Part shown: positions 24,766 to 33,902 of the stretch, piece by piece | Layout: each line of letters starts with the position of its first letter | How positions within the stretch are numbered: position 1 is the first letter of the stretch | Assembly: GCF_002849895.1 (NCBI RefSeq) | Contig: NZ_CP018867.1 | Span: 1,550,001 to 1,614,000, forward strand | DNA length: 64,000 bases | Direction of reading: 5' to 3' | Source of the DNA: Companilactobacillus alimentarius DSM 20249 | Lineage (GTDB): Bacteria; Bacillota; Bacilli; Lactobacillales; Lactobacillaceae | Notes under the pieces: generated by a model | Seen by the model: the letters and a program-made list of their open reading frames with translations, nothing else | Database searches by the model: none | Told to the model about the DNA's origin: nothing | Program-made: the position numbers and the translations under genes

Positions 24766-26650
24766 CCCATTCTCCTCCTGTCTCGTTAGGGTCAAATGGT
24801 AAGGAGATATAGAATGTTGATCCCTTACCTTCAGCACTGTTTACCCAGATTCTACCTTTATGTTGCTCAACAATTTCCTTAGAGATAGATAATCCAAGAC
24901 CAGTACCGCCTTGTTTTCTAGAGCGTGCTTTATCAACACGGTAGAAACGTTCGAAGACTTTCTTGATATCCTTTCTTGGAATACCAAGACCTTCATCAGA
25001 AATACTAATAATAATATGTTTATTAGTTTCCAATAATCGACAAGTAATCACACCACCATCGGGTGAATACTTGATTGCGTTATTGATTATGTTATCCATA
25101 ACTTGCGTCATTTTATCAGTATCAATTTCAACCCACAAGTCTTTGCTAGTAAAGATTCGTTTGATTCGATAATTCTTTTCAATCTTCGAACCATTCTCTT
25201 TAGCATCAGTCTTCTCTTTTTTAAGCATCATATCGAAACGATCCAGAATATAAGAGAAGAATTCATTGAAATTGACCAATTCCTTATCCAACTTAGAACG
25301 ACCTTGATCCATTCGAGACAAGCTTAAAAGATCTTTGATCATTCGAATCATTCGATCTGTTTCTTCGGCCGTAACGCCTAAGAATTGTGGAGCAAGCTTT
25401 TGATCCTTCCAAGCACCATTATTTAAAGCGTCAATATAACTACTGATACTTGTCAAAGGTGTTCTCAATTCATGAGAAACATTGGAAACAAACTGGCGAC
25501 GTTCGCTATCAATTTTTTGTTGTTCCGTGACATCATGCAAAACGCAAACCATACCACTAATGAAGCCACTGTTCCTTTGAATCAAAGAGAAATCTGCGTT
25601 TAAAATTAAAGAGTTGTCATCATTAACGTCATAATCTTCACTGGAATCGTTGGTTTCAATGACCATTGGATCAGGATTTTCTAACAGTTCATCAAAACTA
25701 ACTCGATCCTTGACTCCTAAGACATCAACTAGTGGTTGACCAATAGCTTCATCTTCATCTTTTTCCAAAAACTCTTGTGCCATTTCGTTGATTACCGTTA
25801 TGTTACCCAAACGATTCGTCGCTATAACGCCATCAGACATTTGTGTCAAAACGCTATCCAGCCTTCGTCGTTCTGACTCTGAGTTCTCAGTAGCCTCTTC
25901 GACTTTGACAGATAAATCATTGACAGCCATTGCTAATTGACCCAATTCATCCGGTGAATAAACTCGAACTTGTCCAGAATAATCTCCTTCGGCCATTCGA
26001 ACAGCTTGTTGCTTCATTTCATCAATCGGTCGCGTAATGGCTCGAGAAATGAAAATTGCAATTATCGCTCCCAACAATCCTGCAACTAGTGACGCGGTTA
26101 AAAAAATTAGGATAATATTGTTGATCCCAGTATAAACTGATTCCATACTAGCTCGAACATAAATTGCACCTACTACGGTACTATTATCTGGCGAGGTAAC
26201 TGGCGAGATGGACTCGTAAGAACTTCCATTATTCTTTTCATAATAGATCTGAGTGATTCGTTTACCAGTTCGAATACTTTGTTTGATATTATCTTTCAAA
26301 GTCTGTGTACCAATAATATTGTTTCCCTCAGAGTCCTTGGCTCCAACGATAATTCCACTACGATCTATTACTTGAACATCGGTAATATCAGTACTGACTC
26401 TTGAATAGTCTTGAATCGCGTTACTAATATTATCTCGTGTATGTTGATCATTATCCATCAGATTTTCTGAAATCTGATTCAAAGTGTAAGCTGGTACAAC
26501 AACCGAGTTTTCAAAATTAGCAACATTTTGATCCTCCAGTTGACGCACAAAATATGCCCCAATAATTTCAATTGTGACAATAAGAATCAGGATAAAAGAT
26601 AATCCGATTTTGAAATTTATTGAATGTAACAAAGCAAATCTATTTTTCAA
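24755..26650 (-). CDS. walK: Sensor histidine kinase WalK (YycG/VicK), full-length two-TM type
   Basis: This 631-residue membrane kinase senses cell-wall state. Order: TM1 (13-33), an extracellular Cache-like domain, TM2 (about 178-200), HAMP, PAS (IATNRLGNITVINEMAQEFL), HisKA with the phospho-His in FVSNVSHELRTPLTSIS near residue 395, and HATPase motifs (NNAIKYSP, DEGLGIP, GTGLGLSISKEIV). It has the extracellular domain that streptococcal VicK lacks. The start codon is TTG at 26650, behind AGGTGGAAGAATT. An unusual 225-nt gap separates it from walR. Confidence 0.96.
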   Translation of the reverse strand: MKNRFALLHSINFKIGLSFILILIVTIEIIGAYFVRQLEDQNVANFENSVVVPAYTLNQISENLMDNDQHTRDNISNAIQDYSRVSTDITDVQVIDRSGIIVGAKDSEGNNIIGTQTLKDNIKQSIRTGKRITQIYYEKNNGSSYESISPVTSPDNSTVVGAIYVRASMESVYTGINNIILIFLTASLVAGLLGAIIAIFISRAITRPIDEMKQQAVRMAEGDYSGQVRVYSPDELGQLAMAVNDLSVKVEEATENSESERRRLDSVLTQMSDGVIATNRLGNITVINEMAQEFLEKDEDEAIGQPLVDVLGVKDRVSFDELLENPDPMVIETNDSSEDYDVNDDNSLILNADFSLIQRNSGFISGMVCVLHDVTEQQKIDSERRQFVSNVSHELRTPLTSISSYIDALNNGAWKDQKLAPQFLGVTAEETDRMIRMIKDLLSLSRMDQGRSKLDKELVNFNEFFSYILDRFDMMLKKEKTDAKENGSKIEKNYRIKRIFTSKDLWVEIDTDKMTQVMDNIINNAIKYSPDGGVITCRLLETNKHIIISISDEGLGIPRKDIKKVFERFYRVDKARSRKQGGTGLGLSISKEIVEQHKGRIWVNSAEGKGSTFYISLPFDPNETGGEWDEV

Positions 26651-26684
26651 AATTCTTCCACCTAAACAATACAGACTTAATTAC

Positions 26685-26690
26685 ATTATA
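26685..26690 (-). promoter_or_regulatory. Possible separate walK promoter (-10 box)
   Basis: TATAAT on the minus strand lies 35 nt before the walK TTG start. No convincing -35 is visible, only GTTTTA 17 nt further up. The box would allow walK transcription independent of walR. Confidence 0.4.
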
Positions 26691-26733
26691 CAGCTAAGCA
26701 AGTGAGATAAAACAGGTTTGACCTTTAGCGTTT

Positions 26734-26786
26734 AAAATAAATATCCGTGATAAACCCTTTTTCGATTTACCACGGATATTTATTTT
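26734..26786. other. Long hairpin in the walR-walK intergenic gap
   Basis: A perfect 16-bp inverted repeat (26734-26749 and 26771-26786) with an inner TAAA/TTTA pairing lies between walR and walK. The arms start and end with A/T-rich tracts on both strands. It could be a partial terminator, an RNA processing site or an mRNA stability element. Confidence 0.6.
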
Positions 26787-26875
26787 CAGTGAAGTAAAAT
26801 CATACTTTATTCCACTATTATTTTTAATTTTTAATGATGAAATTCCCAATTTAACTTGAAAATTATTGAAAACTT

Positions 26876-27577
26876 CTATTCCCCATCAGGATCTCGCAAA
26901 TAATAACCAACTCCACGTCTGGTCATCAACCACTCTGGTTGACTAGGATTATTTTCAATTTTTTCACGTAATCTTCTAACAGTAACATCGACTGTTCTTA
27001 CGTCCCCAAAATAATCATAACCCCAAACCGTTTGAAGTAAGTGTTCACGTTTCATCACTTGACCTATATGTTGAGCTAAGTAATGCAACAATTCAAATTC
27101 ACGATGTGTTAATTCAATTTCTTTTCCATTTTTCGTTACAGTATATGCATCGGGAAGAATGGTTAAATCACCGATTTTAATTTCGCTACTCTTCTTATCA
27201 TCATTTTGCATATGGCTTTGTGATCTGAGACGTGCTTTAACACGAGCTACCAATTCCCTATTAGAGAATGGCTTTGTGACATAGTCGTCAGCCCCTAATT
27301 CTAGGCCGATAACCTTATCAATTTCAGTATCTTTAGCCGTTAACATAATAATTGGAGTATCTTTAGTTTTTCTGATAGTTCTAGCTACTTCAAGACCATC
27401 AATAACTGGAAGCATTAAATCAAGTAGAATTAAATCAGGATTATCCTCATCCACTTTATCCAAAGCTTCTTGTCCATCAAAAGCAGTTATGACTTCGTAG
27501 CCTTCATTTTCCAAATTATATTTAACAATATCGGAAATTGGTTTTTCATCATCTACTACTAGAATTTTTTTAGCCAT
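26876..27577 (-). CDS. walR: Response regulator WalR (YycF/VicR)
   Basis: This 233-residue OmpR-family regulator has the receiver phospho-Asp at residue 53 (LILLDLMLP), the acidic pair VVDDEKP near the N-terminus and Lys in [10 protein letters not shown]. The C-terminal winged HTH carries [20 protein letters not shown] and the WalR-typical ending [13 protein letters not shown]. It controls cell-wall hydrolases and is normally essential. The promoter is TTGTTT-N17-TATAAT. Confidence 0.97.
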   Translation of the reverse strand: MAKKILVVDDEKPISDIVKYNLENEGYEVITAFDGQEALDKVDEDNPDLILLDLMLPVIDGLEVARTIRKTKDTPIIMLTAKDTEIDKVIGLELGADDYVTKPFSNRELVARVKARLRSQSHMQNDDKKSSEIKIGDLTILPDAYTVTKNGKEIELTHREFELLHYLAQHIGQVMKREHLLQTVWGYDYFGDVRTVDVTVRRLREKIENNPSQPEWLMTRRGVGYYLRDPDGE

Positions 27578-27599
27578 TTTATATCTCCTTGACGTGATT

Positions 27600-27628
27600 A
27601 TTATACTAGTTATTTCCCATTAAAACAA
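27600..27628 (-). promoter_or_regulatory. walR promoter
   Basis: On the minus strand TTGTTT (27623-27628) and TATAAT (27600-27605) are separated by 17 nt. An AAGGAGAT ribosome site follows. Confidence 0.7.
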
Positions 27629-27678
27629 AATCAACATAAACTCACCTTAAATTTTTTCAATTTTTTTGAAAAAAATAC

Positions 27679-27708
27679 TTGTCATTAATTTGGAGCTTAT
27701 GGTATGAT
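27679..27708 (+). promoter_or_regulatory. tRNA-Lys promoter
   Basis: TTGTCA (27679-27684) and TATGAT (27703-27708) are separated by 18 nt, about 48 nt before the tRNA gene. Confidence 0.65.
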
Positions 27709-27755
27709 ATATCTCGTTGGTTGAGAGGGAAACATTTCAATCAACCAAGATACAT

Positions 27756-27828
27756 GGGTGGTTAGCTCAGCTGGCAGAGCAACGGACTCTTAATCCGTGG
27801 GTCTGGGGTTCGATCCCCCAACCACCCA
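27756..27828 (+). tRNA. tRNA-Lys (anticodon CTT)
   Basis: The acceptor arms GGGTGGT and ACCACCC pair. The D arm is GCTCAGCTGGCAGAGC. The anticodon stem ACGGA/TCCGT holds the loop CTCTTAA with anticodon CTT at 27789-27791. The T arm TGGGGTTCGATCCCCCA is perfect. Length is 73 nt with discriminator A; CCA is not encoded. Confidence 0.98.
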
Positions 27829-27844
27829 TCAGCGATTCTCGCTT

Positions 27845-27878
27845 AACCGATTATGATGAAAATCATGATCGGTTTTTT
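27845..27878 (+). terminator. Terminator after tRNA-Lys
   Basis: AACCGATTATGAT (27845-27857) pairs with 27862-27874 with one G-T pair and a GAAA loop, followed by a T run. Confidence 0.85.
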
Positions 27879-27964
27879 AGTGTCCTTTTTTAATGAATAA
27901 CAGTTTTTCTTACTGCAACTGCATATGCTAACACTAATATATTATCAATGACAATAGTTGAAAT

Positions 27965-29614
27965 TTAATACTCAGTCCTAAAAGCTTTCAATTCATCCAT
28001 CATTGCAGGTCTTCTGGCGTATTTTTCTTGCCATTCCTTTACTATTTTAGAAGCCTCTACTAGTCCATCGGGATATGACAGCATGCGATTCAAAATTCTT
28101 ACTATCTTTTTATAATACTTTCTATTACCTGTCTCTTGAGCCATTTTTTGAACAATATTCGTGTAGACCGATAGCAATTGTTTCGAATATTTGGGTTTTA
28201 AAACTTTTTCATACTCTTCCAATGAATAAATATTTTCATTTTCCATGACAAATTTCAACAGACGATCATACATTTTATCCGCTAAATATAATTTATCTAC
28301 CTGAGCATATTTTGGTAATCTCTTAAAAATCTTTTCCCGTTCAATTTCCCACTGCTCGGGTGTATATTGTTGTTTCAATTCTTGATATATCTCAACATCC
28401 CCTACACTGTATTCAGTTTCTAACAACCACAATTCATTGAGGTAGTCATCGTTTAATTCCATTTTTTGATATAGATTCTTTAACTTTTTACTATATTGAA
28501 AAGTCAATCCTTGATAATCGTCTTTTTGTGAATCAATCTTACCTTGTTTTAAAACTTCTATAGCAGCTGTGTAATCCTGTTGTTCGATACAAAAATTTGC
28601 ATAAAGAAATTTCACCCTACTAGAATCGAGATTATCCAAATAAAATTTTCTCATCTTATCCTTTGGAAACTTCAATCTTTTCATTAGATCAACATAAATA
28701 TCGACCCACTTATCGAGAATAAAATCACCATACGAACCAATCGATTTACGTGCCTGTTTAATTTTTTTAGAAGTAAATTTTAATTTTTCTTTTAAAAAAT
28801 TATCCTCATTAAAGTTATTAGCAAAAGTTTCTTCAACTAAATCTTCTAAAATATCATTTTCATCATCTAAAACTGTACAACACCACTGATACATTTCTTT
28901 TTTTAAATCATCAGATGCTTGTTTGATTATATCTTTCCAAATATCTTCAGTTTCAGAGAGTATCATTATTATTTCGCCATCAGAATCGTCTATATCCAAT
29001 TCACTAACTTTTAATAATAGGTGACTAATCGTTTTCCAGGCCTCTTTTAATTGACCGTTCGTAACCAATTCACTTATATCATCATCAATCAATTTAAGTA
29101 TTTCTTGTCCGAAATAAGTTGCTGAATAATAGTCGATGAATCCATTTTTGTCCAAATATGATCCAATGATGGCATCAATTACATCACAATAGTCAGGTTC
29201 AACTTTCTGTTCTTTGATTGTCTTGATGAATTTATTTAAAAGTCCTTTATCTTGGGCCATTTCATCAATCAAAAAAGTGCGAATTTGTTCGTCACTGACA
29301 CCGTTCATTAGTTCTTTTACTTGAGCAACCTTCTCCTGTCTTTTCGTCCCAGATTCATACTCTAACTTTTCAAAATCAAATAATACAGCAGCCATGTGCT
29401 TACAATTATTTCCTGCTAATGCGTAGGGGCAAGCACAAGTCGCTTCCATAAGGCGTCCATTTTTTAAAGTGATTTTCACACTATAAATATTGGTTCCATC
29501 GACCTCAGCTGTTATCCGATTTCCATTTGATTTAAGATTTTTAACTGCACCTCTTCGAAAATAATCGTATCCTCGATCTAAAATCTTTGATTTAAACAAT
29601 TTTTCCCATGTCAT
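27965..29614 (-). CDS. SWIM zinc-finger protein of unknown function
   Basis: This 549-residue protein has an N-terminal SWIM zinc finger, TCACPYALAGNNCKHMAAVL (pattern CxCx8CxH), near residues 58-75. About 450 residues of mostly helical, Lys/Asp/Glu-rich sequence follow, with TPR-like helices in the second half. SWIM domains bind nucleic acid or protein. No helicase domain follows, although SWIM is often fused to SNF2 enzymes; the SNF2 partner may be elsewhere. The gene is monocistronic here, and its function is unknown. Confidence 0.82.
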   Translation of the reverse strand: MTWEKLFKSKILDRGYDYFRRGAVKNLKSNGNRITAEVDGTNIYSVKITLKNGRLMEATCACPYALAGNNCKHMAAVLFDFEKLEYESGTKRQEKVAQVKELMNGVSDEQIRTFLIDEMAQDKGLLNKFIKTIKEQKVEPDYCDVIDAIIGSYLDKNGFIDYYSATYFGQEILKLIDDDISELVTNGQLKEAWKTISHLLLKVSELDIDDSDGEIIMILSETEDIWKDIIKQASDDLKKEMYQWCCTVLDDENDILEDLVEETFANNFNEDNFLKEKLKFTSKKIKQARKSIGSYGDFILDKWVDIYVDLMKRLKFPKDKMRKFYLDNLDSSRVKFLYANFCIEQQDYTAAIEVLKQGKIDSQKDDYQGLTFQYSKKLKNLYQKMELNDDYLNELWLLETEYSVGDVEIYQELKQQYTPEQWEIEREKIFKRLPKYAQVDKLYLADKMYDRLLKFVMENENIYSLEEYEKVLKPKYSKQLLSVYTNIVQKMAQETGNRKYYKKIVRILNRMLSYPDGLVEASKIVKEWQEKYARRPAMMDELKAFRTEY

Positions 29615-29718
29615 AATTTATCCCTTTCACAAATATCAATTGGTTTTGGAGTTTTATTTTGTAAATCATAACAGATATGGTTAATCTGAGTATAGATAAT
29701 TATTGGAGGGAATAAAAT

Positions 29719-30867
29719 ATGAATTTTTTAAATGAAGAAGAACGTTTAGATATTCTTAAAAAATTAATTGCTATTAAATCAGTCAACGATCATGAAAAAG
29801 TGGTTGCTACTTACTTACAAAAGTTATTGGCTCAATATGATATTAAGTCAGAAATCAAACCTGTTCATGGCGACCGTGCTAACTTAGTTGCCGAAATTGG
29901 ATCAGGAAAGCCGGTCTTAGGAATTTCTGGACATATGGACGTCGTAACGCCTGGTAATCCTGACGATTGGGACAGCGACCCCTTTGAAATGACCCAAAGA
30001 GATGGGCAGCTCTTCGGTCGTGGCATCACTGATATGAAATCAGGTCTAGCTGCTTTAGTTATCACAATGATTGAATTGCACCACCAAAATTTACCTAAGA
30101 CAGGAACCATCCGTTTGATGGCTACAATGGGCGAAGAAGTTGGCGAAGTTGGTTCAAGTTATCTTTTAAAAGATGGCTATATGAAAGACGTCGACGGCCT
30201 CGTTATCGCTGAGCCATCTGGATACAATATTGGTTACGGCGAAAAAGGTTCGATGGATATCAAATTTATTTCTAAAGGTAAAGCCAGTCACAGTTCTATG
30301 CCCGAAAATGGCTTCAACGCTATTGACGCTTTGATGAGTTTACTACTCGACGCCAACAAAATTTTTCGTGACGAAAGCATTCCACAGGATACAATGGGAC
30401 CATTGATTTTCAACACCACTTTAATCAAAGGCGGAACCCAAATCAATTCAATTCCCGACTACGCCGAATCCGAAGCCAATGTACGGACGATTCCAGAATA
30501 TAATAATGAAAAAATTGTCACAGAATTAAATCAATTAATGGAAAAGTACAATCAACAAGGTGCTCAAATCAGCACTGATATTTACATGAACGAAAGTCCC
30601 GTTCTAATGAGTCCTGACAATTATTTAGTCAAAGCTATCAAGAAATTAATGACACCTTATGCTAAAGAAGATATCAAGATTCGCCCCATTTCTCCCGTTA
30701 CTGACGCCTCTAATCTAGTCCAAGGTAAACCTAAAGATTTTCCTTTTATCATTGCAGGACCCGGTAACGACACACCTCATCAGATTAACGAGAGTCTCGA
30801 TAAACAAATGTTTTTAGATTTTATTGATATTTATGAGAAATTGTTTATTGAATTCTTAGAAAAATAG
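29719..30867 (+). CDS. M20-family ArgE/DapE-like deacylase
   Basis: This 382-residue metallopeptidase-like enzyme has the M20 motifs ISGHMDVVTPGNPDDWDSDP (His/Asp metal ligands), GRGITDMKSG (bridging Asp), MGEEVGEVGS (catalytic Glu pair) and the dimerisation-domain motif SHSSMPENGFNAID. The C-terminal His is in NDTPHQIN. The family includes succinyl-diaminopimelate desuccinylase and acetylornithine deacetylase; lactobacillar proteins of this size are commonly annotated DapE. No lysine or arginine genes are adjacent, so the substrate stays open. Confidence 0.88.
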   Translation: MNFLNEEERLDILKKLIAIKSVNDHEKVVATYLQKLLAQYDIKSEIKPVHGDRANLVAEIGSGKPVLGISGHMDVVTPGNPDDWDSDPFEMTQRDGQLFGRGITDMKSGLAALVITMIELHHQNLPKTGTIRLMATMGEEVGEVGSSYLLKDGYMKDVDGLVIAEPSGYNIGYGEKGSMDIKFISKGKASHSSMPENGFNAIDALMSLLLDANKIFRDESIPQDTMGPLIFNTTLIKGGTQINSIPDYAESEANVRTIPEYNNEKIVTELNQLMEKYNQQGAQISTDIYMNESPVLMSPDNYLVKAIKKLMTPYAKEDIKIRPISPVTDASNLVQGKPKDFPFIIAGPGNDTPHQINESLDKQMFLDFIDIYEKLFIEFLEK

Positions 30868-30987
30868 TTTTTACGCATCATATTCAGCGTACGCTGACTA
30901 ATTCCAATTTTCTTAAATTCTTTGCTTGCCATAAAACCCGTTCGACGGAATATAGTCATGGTGAATCAGGAAAGGTCAGTGAAGAAT

Positions 30988-31275
30988 ATGTTTAGTTACA
31001 TTGAAATAATCAATAATAAATCAGAAGCAGTTTTCAACTACGTTAATTTTGAAATCACCAAGAATATCCTATCCATTAAACCTGTGAAGGGACTACTTTC
31101 AGCCACGACCATTAAAATTCCACTTAAGGAAATAACCGATATTCACGACGGCAACTATTATGGTTGGAATCGAATCCAATTTACCTATAATGATAAGAAA
31201 TATATATTTATTTACAGTGGCTATGGCGAGTTCGATTATCTCAAAGAGAACCTTCTGGCTTCCATCATGGCTTAG
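30988..31275 (+). CDS. Small hypothetical protein, PH/GRAM-like
   Basis: This 95-residue protein has alternating hydrophobic strands (FNYVNFEITKNILSIKPV, TTIKIPLKEITDIH, NRIQFTYNDKKYIFIYSG), suggesting a small beta barrel like the PH-like domains of bacterial unknowns, with a C-terminal helix. The start is uncertain: the frame extends upstream, but only the ATG at 30988 has an acceptable purine-rich leader (GTGAAGAAT). It ends at a strong terminator. No function can be assigned. Confidence 0.65.
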   Translation: MFSYIEIINNKSEAVFNYVNFEITKNILSIKPVKGLLSATTIKIPLKEITDIHDGNYYGWNRIQFTYNDKKYIFIYSGYGEFDYLKENLLASIMA

Positions 31276-31300
31276 ATATTCAAAATTGAAAATACCAAAA

Positions 31301-31339
31301 TAAACCTCAACCGTTTAACACGTTGAGGTTTATTTTTTT
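31301..31339 (+). terminator. Terminator after the small PH-like gene
   Basis: TAAACCTCAAC (31301-31311) pairs with GTTGAGGTTTA (31322-31332) and seven T residues follow. Confidence 0.88.
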
Positions 31340-31407
31340 ATATTAAGACTTATTATTGATGGTTCTAAATTTATGGTACCTAGCTTACTTTTCCGCGAGT
31401 ATATTCT

Positions 31408-32046
31408 TTAGTAAAAGGATGGTTTATCCCATTCTGTATTTGGTTCTACAACCCCAATACTTTCTGCTTTATACAAGGCTGGATCTTCAACTATGTCAGT
31501 GATCAATCTAGCGATAGCTTGGCGAGTTACCTGTGTCCCCTTCATTGGTTCACCTTGAGGAACAATTTGATACTTTAAATTATTATCTTGATTGTATAAC
31601 CAACTCATTCTCAAGAAAGTGTAATCCAGGCCACTGTTATCAATTACTGCTGCGGCCTTTTTTATTCCTGTGTAATCGCCCATCATCTTTGCATTCCATT
31701 GTCCGAACTTACCGGCTACTTCGTCATAAATTCCTAAGCCACCAGCAACGATTAATCTACTAACTTGATTCTTTTTCATCGCTGAAACAACATTCTCGTT
31801 GGCTTCAATAAAATGTCCGGTAGCTAGGTAAACGATGTCCTGACCAGAGATACTCTTATCTAAATCAGCTTGATTATTCCAGTTGCCATCAATCAAAGTA
31901 ATTCGCGGATTATCTTGATATTCTGTTAGTCTTTGGGTAGCTCTTCTAGCAAAAAGCGTCAATTCTGAGTCCGTTTCGCTCAATAACATTGGAATTAAAT
32001 ATTTGGAAATATTACTTGTTGCACCTAATAAAATTATTTTTGGCAT
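31408..32046 (-). CDS. NmrA-like NAD(P)-binding reductase family protein
   Basis: This 212-residue small atypical SDR is a paralogue of the protein at 3954-4601. Both have the N-terminal dinucleotide loop (here IILLGATSNISKYL), the core GLGIYDEVAGKFGQWN and the end pattern GVVEPNTEWDKPSFY. It lies 14 nt downstream of a classical SDR gene, in one operon divergent from a LysR regulator. The substrate is unknown; redox defence or quinone reduction is a guess from the family. Confidence 0.8.
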   Translation of the reverse strand: MPKIILLGATSNISKYLIPMLLSETDSELTLFARRATQRLTEYQDNPRITLIDGNWNNQADLDKSISGQDIVYLATGHFIEANENVVSAMKKNQVSRLIVAGGLGIYDEVAGKFGQWNAKMMGDYTGIKKAAAVIDNSGLDYTFLRMSWLYNQDNNLKYQIVPQGEPMKGTQVTRQAIARLITDIVEDPALYKAESIGVVEPNTEWDKPSFY

Positions 32047-32060
32047 AATTTCTCCCTTTA

Positions 32061-32804
32061 TTAGCTTTGTTTTGTTGGATAAATAGTAAATTCATTAACA
32101 TTGACATCTTCTGGTTGGTCGATTGCAAAGTTAACCACACGGGCAATCGCATCAGGTGTAATTCCCACAGCTTGATAAAACTTGTCCATTCTCTGTTTCG
32201 AATTATCATCAGTAATGTGCTTCAATAGTTCAGTATTAATGGCTGCTGGATACAAAGTAGCAGTTCTAATATTAGTTTTTTCTTGAGCACTTTCCATTCG
32301 GATTACTTCCATTAAGTCTCTGACAGCAAATTTAGTTGCTCCATAAACACCAGAACCAATTGATCCTTTGAGTCCGGCAACGGAAGAAGTAGTAACGATT
32401 TGACCATGTTTTTGTGCGGTGAAATCTGGCATTACTGCGGCTACACCATTGAGAACACCTTTCAAATTAACATCAACCATTCTGTTCCAATCTGCTACTT
32501 TTAATTCACTAACTGGTGAAGTCAACATGATTCCAGCATTGTTGAAGATGACGTCGATAGCACCAAATTTTGATTTAGCCAATTCTACTAGTGCCTTCAA
32601 ATCTTCTGGCTTTGTAACGTCAGTAGCCTTGTAAGTTGATTCACCACCAGCGTCATTAATTTCTTGACTAATCTTTTGTAAACGTTCTTCACGTCTTGCA
32701 CCTAAAACGACCTTAGCTCCATTACTTGCTAACAATTTAGCAGTTGCCGCTCCAATACCTGATGATGCTCCTGTAATTACAACTACTTTATTTTTAACTG
32801 ACAT
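32061..32804 (-). CDS. SDR-family oxidoreductase
   Basis: This 247-residue classical short-chain dehydrogenase has TGASSGIG at the N-terminus, NNAGIM, the catalytic Ser (TTSSVAG) and Tyr/Lys in YGATK. The Arg-rich GARREERL after strand 2 suggests NADP preference. It heads the two-gene operon with the NmrA-like protein and has an AGGAGG upstream. The LysR gene at 32960 is divergent and probably controls it. The physiological substrate is not apparent. Confidence 0.88.
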   Translation of the reverse strand: MSVKNKVVVITGASSGIGAATAKLLASNGAKVVLGARREERLQKISQEINDAGGESTYKATDVTKPEDLKALVELAKSKFGAIDVIFNNAGIMLTSPVSELKVADWNRMVDVNLKGVLNGVAAVMPDFTAQKHGQIVTTSSVAGLKGSIGSGVYGATKFAVRDLMEVIRMESAQEKTNIRTATLYPAAINTELLKHITDDNSKQRMDKFYQAVGITPDAIARVVNFAIDQPEDVNVNEFTIYPTKQS

Positions 32805-32906
32805 ATCAATGTCCTCCTAGTTATTCTTCTTGTTTAAAACATCCATTCGTTCTTGATTACAAATACCAGTATACGAGGATCTGTGGAAATGAGAAGAATC
32901 CAATAA

Positions 32907-32921
32907 TTGATATGGTATCAA
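32907..32921. promoter_or_regulatory. LysR-type box (T-N11-A) between SDR and LysR genes
   Basis: TTGATATGGTATCAA is a perfect 6-bp inverted repeat with a 3-nt centre, and fits T-N11-A. It lies in the divergent region 32805-32959. Confidence 0.6.
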
Positions 32922-32959
32922 CTAAAGGTTTATACTATTAAAAAGGAGTGATTCGGATT

Positions 32960-33859
32960 ATGGATATCTCACAATTACAAACATTTATCAGGGTTAGTAC
33001 TTATGGTAGTTTTACCAAGGCAGGCGAAGAGAGTTTTATTTCTGGGACGGCGGTAATGAAGCAAATTAACCGATTAGAGAGTGAATTAAACTTAAAACTT
33101 TTTGTTCGAACCGCTACCGGAACTAAGTTAACTCCCGAGGGTCAAAAGTTCTTGCCTTACGTTCAACAAATCTTGAGTCTCTTGGACACGGCGATTGACG
33201 AGACTCGAAAGGTCGGATTATTGGGGCAAAATATTATCACTGTTGGAACCTCTATCCTGCACCCTGCTGATCCTTTTATGGAAATCTGGAAAAAAATAAC
33301 TGCCCAAATGTCAGATTTTCAAATCCGCATTGTGCAGTTACAAGAAGATCTTCACTCCAGTAACAGAGAATATGCTATGTTAGGTAAACAGTGTGATTTA
33401 ATAGTAGGAACTTTTGATAATACTACTTTGAAACAGTCCTTTCGGGCATTGCCTCTAGGACAATATAATTTCGGTATCGCTGTTCGAAGTGATAATCCTT
33501 TAGCAAAATTAAGTAAAATCACTTTCAAAGACTTGATCAATCAGACTCTTATTAGCGTTCCTCTGGGTATCAGTGAAAAAAACGATCAATTACGAAAGAT
33601 TATTGCCAGAGATTTTCCTCAAATAAATATCTCTGAGACTAATGGTCGCTACGATATGAATACTTTTAATCAAGCTGTTGAAGAAAATATTGCCCTTATC
33701 ACTTTGACTCCTTGGAAAAGAATCCATCCCAATCTGGTTTCCATTCCTTTGGATACGAAGGTTACTGTTCCTTACGGAATCTTGACGACTAAGTTTCCTG
33801 GCAGTAATGTGGAAAGATTTTTGGTTGAATTCTCTAAGATTTATAAATCTTTAAAGTAA
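32960..33859 (+). CDS. LysR-family transcriptional regulator
   Basis: This 299-residue regulator has the LysR HTH (STYGSFTKAGEESFISGTAVMKQINRLESEL) at residues about 13-43, followed by LFVRTATGTKLTPEG and a type-2 periplasmic-binding effector domain. I chose the ATG at 32960 because AGGAG lies 11 nt before it; a GTG at 32948 overlaps that site. It is divergent from the SDR/NmrA-like operon with a LysR box between, so it probably regulates that operon and itself. Confidence 0.88.
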   Translation: MDISQLQTFIRVSTYGSFTKAGEESFISGTAVMKQINRLESELNLKLFVRTATGTKLTPEGQKFLPYVQQILSLLDTAIDETRKVGLLGQNIITVGTSILHPADPFMEIWKKITAQMSDFQIRIVQLQEDLHSSNREYAMLGKQCDLIVGTFDNTTLKQSFRALPLGQYNFGIAVRSDNPLAKLSKITFKDLINQTLISVPLGISEKNDQLRKIIARDFPQINISETNGRYDMNTFNQAVEENIALITLTPWKRIHPNLVSIPLDTKVTVPYGILTTKFPGSNVERFLVEFSKIYKSLK

Positions 33860-33873
33860 CTAATATAGGAGAA

Positions 33874-33893
33874 CGGGACATAACATAGTCAAC
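33874..33893. repeat. Short intergenic repeat, copy 1 (ACATAACATAGTCAAC type)
   Basis: CGGGACATAACATAGTCAAC resembles segments at 46662 and 50084. Only the copy at 50084 has a complementary arm. This copy lies between convergent LysR and ackA-like genes, where it could be a decayed half terminator. Confidence 0.45.
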
Positions 33894-33902
33894 GTTTAAA
33901 TA

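Noticed and set aside
27756..27964. tRNA-Lys as a possible integration site for a mobile element.
   Set aside because: No integrase and no repeat of the tRNA 3' end is seen downstream; the next genes look chromosomal.
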